In this document: in pieces, positions 58,845-64,000 of the stretch | Numbering within the stretch: the stretch's first letter is position 1 | Layout of the letters: the number at the start of each line of letters is the position of its first letter | From: Pseudomonas gingeri | GTDB taxonomy: Bacteria > Pseudomonadota > Gammaproteobacteria > Pseudomonadales > Pseudomonadaceae | DNA length: 64,000 bases | Assembly (NCBI RefSeq): GCF_013385635.1 | Contig: NZ_JACAPR010000025.1 | Coordinates: 62,001 to 126,000, forward strand | Direction of reading: 5' to 3' | Made by a program: the position numbers and the translations under genes | The notes under the pieces: model-generated | What the model was told of the DNA's origin: nothing | Databases searched by the model: none | The model's input: the letters and a program-made list of their open reading frames with translations, nothing else

Positions 58845-59870
58845 ATGACTACTGCGCAAGACGCTGTGCAAACCCTGATCCCGACGCTGGATGTTTCCGA
58901 GCGCCCGGCCCGTGCGAAAGTCGAAACCGGCGTCAAGCTGCGTGGCGCCGAGAAGGTGGCGCGGATTCCGGTGAAGATCATCCCGACCACCGAGCTGCCG
59001 AAGAAGCCGGACTGGATTCGCGTACGTATCCCGGTGTCGCCGGAAGTCGACCGCATCAAGCAATTGCTGCGCAAGCACAAGCTGCACAGCGTCTGTGAAG
59101 AAGCGTCCTGCCCGAACCTGGGCGAGTGCTTCAGCGGTGGCACCGCGACCTTCATGATCATGGGCGATATCTGCACCCGTCGTTGCCCGTTCTGCGACGT
59201 CGGCCACGGCCGGCCGAAACCTCTCGACGTCAACGAGCCGCAAAGCCTGGCCATCGCCATTGCCGACCTGCGCCTGAAGTACGTGGTGATCACCTCCGTG
59301 GACCGCGACGACCTGCGTGACGGCGGTGCCCAGCACTTCGCCGACTGCATCCGCGAGATCCGCAAGCTGTCGCCGAACGTGCAGCTCGAGACCCTGGTCC
59401 CGGACTATCGCGGACGCATGGACATCGCGCTGGAAATCACCGCCGCCGAGCCGCCGGATGTGTTCAACCACAACCTGGAAACCGTGCCGCGCCTGTACAA
59501 GGCCGCGCGTCCGGGCTCCGACTACCAGTGGTCGCTGACCCTGCTGCAACGCTTCAAGCAGATGATGCCGCACATTCCGACCAAGTCCGGCCTGATGCTC
59601 GGCCTGGGCGAGACCGACGAGGAAGTCATCGAAGTCATGAAGCGCATGCGCGAACACGACATCGATATGCTGACCCTCGGCCAGTACCTGCAGCCGTCCC
59701 GCAGCCACCTGCCGGTGCAGCGTTTCGTGCACCCGGACACCTTCGCCTGGTTCGCCGAGGAAGGTTACAAGATGGGCTTCAAGAACGTCGCTTCGGGCCC
59801 GCTGGTGCGTTCCTCGTACCACGCCGACGAGCAGGCCAAGTTGGTCAAGGCTGAACTGATCGGGGCGTAA
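58845..59870 (+). CDS. lipA: Lipoyl synthase LipA
   Basis: The 341-residue radical-SAM enzyme inserts two sulfurs into octanoyl chains. CTRRCPFCDV is the radical-SAM cysteine motif, and CEEASCPNLGEC provides the second, sacrificial [4Fe-4S] cluster. The start MTTAQDAVQTLIPTL and the end SYHADEQAKLVKAEL are typical for Pseudomonas LipA. It follows lipB by one base after the stop. Confidence 0.98.
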   Translation: MTTAQDAVQTLIPTLDVSERPARAKVETGVKLRGAEKVARIPVKIIPTTELPKKPDWIRVRIPVSPEVDRIKQLLRKHKLHSVCEEASCPNLGECFSGGTATFMIMGDICTRRCPFCDVGHGRPKPLDVNEPQSLAIAIADLRLKYVVITSVDRDDLRDGGAQHFADCIREIRKLSPNVQLETLVPDYRGRMDIALEITAAEPPDVFNHNLETVPRLYKAARPGSDYQWSLTLLQRFKQMMPHIPTKSGLMLGLGETDEEVIEVMKRMREHDIDMLTLGQYLQPSRSHLPVQRFVHPDTFAWFAEEGYKMGFKNVASGPLVRSSYHADEQAKLVKAELIGA

Positions 59871-59873
59871 GGG

Positions 59874-60830
59874 ATGAGCAGTCGTCGACCCGTGCAGGCG
59901 CCCTATCCGGTCCAGAGTGCGGTTTCGGCGCTGCCCGGAGGCGGGGTGATCGGCTTGATCGCTCCCGCCGGCCCCGTGGCCCTTGACCCGCTCAAGGCCC
60001 AGCAGTGGGCGCAGGCTCGTGGTTACGAGCTGCGGATATTTCCTGGTGTCTTGCAACGGGACGGCTACCTTGCCGGCACCGATGAGGTTCGCCTGCAGGA
60101 TCTGCACGACGCTTTTGCCGATCCTGAAATCGATGCCATCCTCTGTCTGCGCGGCGGCTACGGTTGCCCGCGACTGCTGGACAAGATCGATTACGATCTG
60201 CTCAAAAAACATCCAAAGATTCTGGTGGGATACAGCGATATCACCGCGCTGCACCTGGCGATTGCGCGTTATGCCGGATTCATGACGTTTCACGGGCCGA
60301 TGTTCAATATCGACCTGCTGGGGGACAAGCAGCCACCCACGGAGTCTTCACTCCTCAATCTGCTGACCGGGCACGTCCGGGCCGGCGATGTACTCCAGCA
60401 TCCCGACGCTTATCCGCTGACTACTGTCATCCCTGGCGTTGCTTCCGGGCTTCTGCAGGGCGGCAATCTGTCGTTGATCTGCGCGAGCCTGGGCACTGCT
60501 TACGAGATCGATACCGATGGCGTGATCCTGCTGATCGAGGACGTCAACGAGCCGCTGTACCGGGTGGACCGGCTGCTGACCCACCTGCGCCTGGCCGGCA
60601 AGCTGGAAGGCCTCAAAGGCGTGCTGGTGGGGGATTTCGCCGGCGTCGACGCCGATGCGCTGGCGCGCCTGCTCAAACAGGAACTGGGGGCGTTGGGTAT
60701 TCCGGTACTGGCGGGTTGGCGCAGCGGGCATTGCGACCCGAACCTGACGCTGCCGTTGGGGGCTCAGGTGCGCCTGGATGCTGATGCCCGGCAGCTTGTC
60801 CTGGAGCAGGACGTGGTGCTGATCGCGTAA
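59874..60830 (+). CDS. ldcA: Muramoyltetrapeptide L,D-carboxypeptidase
   Basis: The 318-residue S66-family peptidase cleaves the terminal D-Ala from recycled murein tetrapeptide in the cytoplasm, making the tripeptide used by Mpl. The family parts are GVIGLIAPAGPVALDPLK, LCLRGGYGCPRLLDKIDYDLL, the nucleophile Ser in VGYSDITALHLAI, a Glu in LLIEDVNEPLYRVDRLLTHL and His in GHCDPNLTLPLGAQVRL. It lies three bases after lipA. Together with mpl it points to active murein recycling. Confidence 0.93.
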   Translation: MSSRRPVQAPYPVQSAVSALPGGGVIGLIAPAGPVALDPLKAQQWAQARGYELRIFPGVLQRDGYLAGTDEVRLQDLHDAFADPEIDAILCLRGGYGCPRLLDKIDYDLLKKHPKILVGYSDITALHLAIARYAGFMTFHGPMFNIDLLGDKQPPTESSLLNLLTGHVRAGDVLQHPDAYPLTTVIPGVASGLLQGGNLSLICASLGTAYEIDTDGVILLIEDVNEPLYRVDRLLTHLRLAGKLEGLKGVLVGDFAGVDADALARLLKQELGALGIPVLAGWRSGHCDPNLTLPLGAQVRLDADARQLVLEQDVVLIA

Positions 60831-60905
60831 GTCCGGTCGCCTGTTCAGCGGCCCGGCCCGCTCCCACGGTGTTCGAGTGGTGCCGGGTATTGCGGGCCTT
60901 GCAAA

Positions 60906-60935
60906 ACCTGTGGGAGGGGGCTTGCCCCCGAAGCT
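60906..60935. repeat. Single REP element after ldcA
   Basis: CTGTGGGAGGGGGCTTGCCC, followed by CCGAAGC, is a single arm of the class present as a pair at 40941-41008. It lies between two convergent genes. Confidence 0.7.
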
Positions 60936-60962
60936 TTTGGCGGTCTTGAGGGCCCGGCTGAT

Positions 60963-62279
60963 CTATCGGTTGCGCAAGCTCTCCAGCAGCTTGTGGGTCG
61001 GATACCCATCCGCCGGCCAGCCCAGCGACTGCTGTGCGCTGCGGATCGCCTTGCGGGTATTGGCTCCGATGATCCCATCGGGATTGCCCGCGTCGTAACC
61101 GTTGGCGCTGAGTACCGTCTGCAACTCCATCCGTTCGCTACGACTCAGCGGCAGGTCGTCTTTCGGCCAGCTCCCGCGAATCACGCCACCGCTGTTGAAA
61201 CGCTGGGACAGCAGGCCGACGGCCAGGCCATAGGACGATGAGTTGTTGTACTTGAGGATGGCGCGGAAGTTGTCGAGCACCAGGAAACCCGGTCCACGAT
61301 AGCCTGCCGGCAGCAGCAGCGAGGCCGACAGCGACGCGGCGCCATAGGGCAGGGCGGCCCCTGGAGGGAGCTGCACACCCATCTGCAGCCACTCGCTCAC
61401 CGGCTTGCGAATGGCACCGTCCGCCAGGGCGTAGTCGAACCCGGTCGGCAGCGTGACTTCAAATCCCCAGGGCTGGCCTTTCTGCCAGCCGGAGCTTTGC
61501 AGGTAGTTGGCGGTCGAGGCCAGGGCGTCGGCGGAATCGTTCCAGATATCGCGACGACCGTCCCCGTCGAAATCCACCGCATAGCTGTTGTAGGTGGTCG
61601 GGATGAACTGGGTCTGGCCCATGGCCCCGGCCCAGGAGCCGAGCATCTGTTCCGGCAGGATGTCGCCATGCTGGATGATCTGCAGTGCCGCGAGCAGCTG
61701 GCTCTGGGCGAAACCCGGACGGCGGCCTTCATAGGCCAGGGTCGCCAGCGAGCGGATCACCGATTTGTCGCCCTGGAACTGGCCGAAATTGCTTTCCATG
61801 CCCCACACGGCGACCAGTGCTTCGCGGTCGACGCCATAACGTTGCTCGATGCTTTGCAGCAGAGCGCTGTTCTGGACCAGCAGCGACTGGCCCTTGCGCA
61901 CGCGCAGTGCCGAGAGCGCGCCGTCGAGGTATTCCCACACCGGCCGGGTGAATTCCGGTTGGCTGCGGTCGGCCTTGATCACGCTCATGTCTGGGGTGAC
62001 GCCGGCAAAGGCGGTGTCAAAGGTGCTGGCCGTGATACCGGCGCGCAAGGCCTCGGCGCGGAAGGCGGCTTGCCAGTCATCGAAGCTCTGGGCGGGTTGG
62101 ATGCTCAACGGGTCATTGGCGGGCTGTGGCGCAGGAACGGGAGCGGGAGCCGCGGGCAGTGTCTGGAGCGGCTGGGCGTCGGCGGCGGTGGGCTTTTCCG
62201 CACAGGCGACGAGCAGGATGAAGCTGGTGGCGGCGAACAGTCGGCGCAACGGCCAACGGAGGGTGAGACTAAAGGGCAT
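60963..62279 (-). CDS. Lytic murein transglycosylase (MltB type) with peptidoglycan-binding domain
   Basis: The 438-residue lipoprotein (FILLVACAEK lipobox) has an MltB catalytic domain, with VAVWGMESNFGQFQGDKSVIRSLATLAYEGRR holding the catalytic Glu and GSWAGAMGQTQFIPTTYNSYAVDFDGDGRRDIW, and a C-terminal PG_binding_1 domain (LQTVLSANGYDAGNPDGIIGANTRKAIRSAQQSLG). The start at MPFSLTLRWPLRRLFAATSF is chosen as the beginning of the lipoprotein signal. It is a second soluble-type MltB paralogue in this window besides mltB. Confidence 0.93.
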   Translation of the reverse strand: MPFSLTLRWPLRRLFAATSFILLVACAEKPTAADAQPLQTLPAAPAPVPAPQPANDPLSIQPAQSFDDWQAAFRAEALRAGITASTFDTAFAGVTPDMSVIKADRSQPEFTRPVWEYLDGALSALRVRKGQSLLVQNSALLQSIEQRYGVDREALVAVWGMESNFGQFQGDKSVIRSLATLAYEGRRPGFAQSQLLAALQIIQHGDILPEQMLGSWAGAMGQTQFIPTTYNSYAVDFDGDGRRDIWNDSADALASTANYLQSSGWQKGQPWGFEVTLPTGFDYALADGAIRKPVSEWLQMGVQLPPGAALPYGAASLSASLLLPAGYRGPGFLVLDNFRAILKYNNSSSYGLAVGLLSQRFNSGGVIRGSWPKDDLPLSRSERMELQTVLSANGYDAGNPDGIIGANTRKAIRSAQQSLGWPADGYPTHKLLESLRNR

Positions 62280-62351
62280 GCGCGGGTCCGGAGAATGCGA
62301 ATCAGGTGCTGACCTTATCATGCCTGAGGGGGGCAGGTCGTGATGACACTT

Positions 62352-62513
62352 TTACGCAGCCAGAAAGTCAGAAGCCTCCCAGCTTTTAGACTGGAAGGCT
62401 TCGCGGCGGTAGCTGCCTTTGCCCTTGGCGGGTTGTTCCTGATGGCTTCGGAACAGTGGCTGGGCGATGATCGATTTGGCTTTGTTGTGGCGGCGCCGGG
62501 ACGGCTTGCTCAT
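62352..62513 (-). CDS. arfA: Alternative ribosome-rescue factor ArfA
   Basis: The 53-residue basic protein MSKPSRRRHNKAKSII... carries the ArfA core PLFRSHQEQPAKGKGSYRREAFQSKSWEAS (R, KGKGSY and WEAS conserved) and ends FLAA, a hydrophobic end that marks the full-length peptide for degradation in E. coli. ArfA recruits RF2 to ribosomes stalled at the end of nonstop mRNA when tmRNA fails. The reading frame contains a strong hairpin near its end (listed separately), as in E. coli. It was overlooked among larger frames on both strands because it is so short. AAGAG lies ahead of the ATG. Confidence 0.9.
   Translation of the reverse strand: MSKPSRRRHNKAKSIIAQPLFRSHQEQPAKGKGSYRREAFQSKSWEASDFLAA
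62371..62402 (-). promoter_or_regulatory. Hairpin inside the arfA reading frame
   Basis: On the minus strand GAAGCCTTCCAG-TCTAAAAG-CTGGGAGGCTTC forms a 12-pair stem, with one T-G pair, inside codons 38-48. In E. coli and other proteobacteria a hairpin at this place of arfA mRNA is cut by RNase III or ends transcription, giving a nonstop mRNA whose ArfA product is made only if tmRNA is inactive. The same control is likely here. Confidence 0.8.
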
Positions 62514-62637
62514 GATGCTGCACTCTTGATGGGGTGAAAGAGGACGAATCATCAGGCAGATTTCCGGTGCTGTCCAGTGGGGGCATTTGGCGATCATGGA
62601 GAGCATCTGCATCAATGCTGCGCGCGCCGCCTCCCCC

Positions 62638-62723
62638 TGTAGGGGCCGGCTTGCCGGCGATGGCGTTCGGACAGGCACCCGATGAATCAAGGGCCCCATC
62701 GCCGGCAAGCCGGCTCCTACAGG
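62638..62723. repeat. REPIN upstream of arfA
   Basis: CTGTAGGGGCCGGCTTGCC faces GGCAAGCCGGCTCCTACAGG across about 45 bases. It occupies much of the 278-base gap between arfA and holA; the rest of the gap shows nothing else. Confidence 0.85.
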
Positions 62724-62791
62724 GTTTGTGCTTCACCGCAAAGGCGTGTTGATGCCACGCCCCGTGGAGGTGGGCGGTGCATTGAATTGGA

Positions 62792-63829
62792 TTATTCTGG
62801 CGGCAATGCCAGCCGTTGCCCACACATCAGCAGGCTGAGACGGCTGAGGCTGCTCCAGGGCGAGCCGGCGGCCTGTCCCTTGATCTGCGCATCGACCCGC
62901 TGGGCGTCCATCAGCAACTGGCTCCAGCGTTGTGCCGAATGCCGTTGCAGGGCCTTGCTCATCAGTGGTTTGCGTTTGTCCCAGACCGGTGGCCGGGCCT
63001 GGCTGAAGGCCTTGTCCAGCGGCACGCCCTGGCTGTATTGCTGGGACAGGTTGGCCAGCAGTCGCAGCTCCCGGGCCAGGGCCCAGAGAATCACTGGTGG
63101 TTCGACCCCTTCGCCCCGCAGCCCTTCGAGCATGCGCAGGGCATGGGCCGACTCGCCATTGAGCACGGCATCGACCAGGCCGAAAACATCGAAGCGGGCG
63201 CTGTCGGCTACCGCGGCCTGCACCGTTTCAACGGTAATCTGCCCACCCTCGGCCATCAGCTTGAGCTTTTCGATTTCCTGGGCCGCCGCCAGCAGGTTGC
63301 CTTCGACCCGTGCGGCAATCAGTTCCACCGCATCCTGCTGGGCGGACAGCCCGGCCTGCGAGAGGCGCTGGCGAATCCATTGCGGCAACTGGCTGGCATC
63401 CACCGGCCAGATCTGGATGAACTGGGTCTGCTGGCCTTCGACCAGGGCCTTGCCCCACTTGGTTTTCTGCGCGCTGCCGTCTAGCTTGGGCAGGCTGATC
63501 AGCAGCAGGGTGTCCTCGGCCGGCCGGCCGCAATATTCCATCAGCGCGGCGGCCCCCTTGTCGCCTGGCTTGCCCGAGGGCAGGCGCAGTTCCAGCAGGC
63601 GCTTTTGCGCGAACAGCGACATGCTGGCACCGGCTTGCAGCAGCGTGCCCCAGTCGAAATTGGCATCGGCGCTGAACACCTGGCGTTCGTCGAAGCCTTG
63701 CTGGCGCGCGGCGGCGCGAATGGCGTCGGCGGCTTCCTGGCACAGCAACGGATCGTCACCGCTGATGATATAGACGGGCGCGAGGCTGCCTTGCAGGTGT
63801 TTGGCGAGTTGGGCGGGGGCGAGTTTCAT
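62792..63829 (-). CDS. holA: DNA polymerase III delta subunit HolA
   Basis: The 345-residue clamp-loader subunit opens the beta clamp. The start MKLAPAQLAKHLQGSLAPVYIISGDDPLLCQEAADAIR and the parts LPKLDGSAQKTKWGKAL, RLSQAGLSAQQDAVELIAARVEGNLLAAAQEIEKL, FDVFGLVDAVLNG, and VPLDKAFSQARPPVW are typical. The start is chosen at the conserved MKL; upstream is the end of lptE. The lptE-holA order matches other Pseudomonas. Confidence 0.97.
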   Translation of the reverse strand: MKLAPAQLAKHLQGSLAPVYIISGDDPLLCQEAADAIRAAARQQGFDERQVFSADANFDWGTLLQAGASMSLFAQKRLLELRLPSGKPGDKGAAALMEYCGRPAEDTLLLISLPKLDGSAQKTKWGKALVEGQQTQFIQIWPVDASQLPQWIRQRLSQAGLSAQQDAVELIAARVEGNLLAAAQEIEKLKLMAEGGQITVETVQAAVADSARFDVFGLVDAVLNGESAHALRMLEGLRGEGVEPPVILWALARELRLLANLSQQYSQGVPLDKAFSQARPPVWDKRKPLMSKALQRHSAQRWSQLLMDAQRVDAQIKGQAAGSPWSSLSRLSLLMCGQRLALPPE

Positions 63830-63841
63830 AGGCGGATAGCG

Positions 63842-63862
63842 GCGGGGCGCCTGGGGCGCCCC
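63842..63862 (-). other. Perfect GC-rich hairpin between lptE and holA
   Basis: CGGGGCGCC-TGG-GGCGCCCCG is a nine-pair stem with a three-base loop lying six bases after the lptE stop and about 13 bases before the holA start. There is no U-tract, so it is more likely an attenuator, RNase-processing or translation-control structure than a terminator. Confidence 0.6.
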
Positions 63863-63868
63863 GTCCGG

Positions 63869-64000
63869 CTTACTGCTGCGGCAGTTCCAGAGGTGATTGC
63901 TTCGGTATCGAGTCTTCGTACTTGCGCGCGGCTTCCAGGGCATCGGCGTCCGCCTTGGCCTTGGCATCGGCGGTTTGCTGCAGGCCGTCGAGTTGTTCCG
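63869..64000 (-). CDS. lptE: LPS-assembly lipoprotein LptE (C-terminal part)
   Basis: The frame enters from the right edge and codes for the last 43 residues, EQLDGLQQTADAKAKADADALEAARKY and then EDSIPKQSPLELPQQ. The position directly before holA and the Ala/Lys-rich tail are those of LptE, the plug of the LptD outer-membrane LPS exporter. The N-terminal part, including the lipoprotein signal, is outside the window. Confidence 0.85.

Noticed and set aside
62340..62537. 65-codon frame on the plus strand opposite arfA
   Set aside because: The minus-strand frame has the ArfA core PLFR and KGKGSY and the expected hairpin; the plus frame is its shadow.
1..64000. tRNA or rRNA genes, insertion-sequence transposases, phage integrase
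   Set aside because: None was recognised on either strand despite the accessory stretches; a tRNAscan-SE and ISfinder search would settle this.

Overview
The window looks like chromosomal DNA of a Pseudomonas of the P. fluorescens group. It is GC-rich and dense with genes. The core gene order (ppa / mtfA / DedA; eutC-eutB-eat-exaC with eatR; mpl-ubiX; proA-nadD-rsfS-rlmH-mrdA-rodA-mltB-rlpA-dacC-ybeD-lipB-lipA; arfA; holA-lptE) matches, as far as I recall, the PA3988-PA4031 stretch of P. aeruginosa PAO1. Many intergenic gaps carry Pseudomonas REP/REPIN palindromes (CGCCGGCAAGCCGGC with flanking CTCCTACA). No tRNA, rRNA, CRISPR array or transposase gene was seen.

Layout. (1) 1-2900: an AT-rich accessory segment with the tail of one gene, a large protein with a degenerate receiver domain, a structured-RNA candidate that may be phage-derived, and a hipB-like repressor whose hipA partner is reduced to 38 codons. 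(2) 2903-16443: a short-chain amide/urea-type nitrogen locus. A LuxR-type response regulator and an unusual NCS1-permease/hybrid histidine kinase face an ABC transporter of the Urt type, followed by formamidase fmdA, zinc-ribbon fmdB, aliphatic amidase amiE and an AmiB-like AAA+ ATPase. The same inverted repeat, TACGTC-N4-GACGTA, lies before the transporter and before fmdA, so the two units are probably co-regulated by the flanking two-component pair. (3) 16466-25165: a mixed accessory stretch (nitroreductase with a divergent HxlR regulator, two exported alpha/beta hydrolases, an exported protein, GlxA-type and LysR regulators, a leucine-rich-repeat protein, a DUF1016 nuclease-like protein).

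(4) 25488-29351: an orphan phage-type S24 repressor, ppa, mtfA, DedA and a GNAT acetyltransferase. (5) 29455-37294: ethanolamine catabolism. Eat imports ethanolamine, EutBC splits it to acetaldehyde and ammonia, ExaC oxidises acetaldehyde, and the sigma-54 activator EatR is divergent; a good sigma-54 promoter lies before exaC. (6) 37315-48049: a J-domain-like protein, mpl, ubiX, a small lipoprotein, an oxidoreductase, a MORN-repeat/C13 peptidase lipoprotein, a MaoC hydratase, a CidA/LrgA-LrgB pair, a LON-domain protein, a DedA-PAP2 fusion and 3-methyladenine glycosylase. (7) 48228-60830: proline and NAD synthesis, ribosome factors, the rod-shape/peptidoglycan cluster, lipoate synthesis and ldcA. 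(8) 60963-64000: a lytic transglycosylase, arfA with a hairpin inside its reading frame, holA and the end of lptE.

The most unusual items are the permease-kinase with its shared operators, the receiver-like accessory gene at the left edge, the MORN/C13 lipoprotein and the arfA hairpin.
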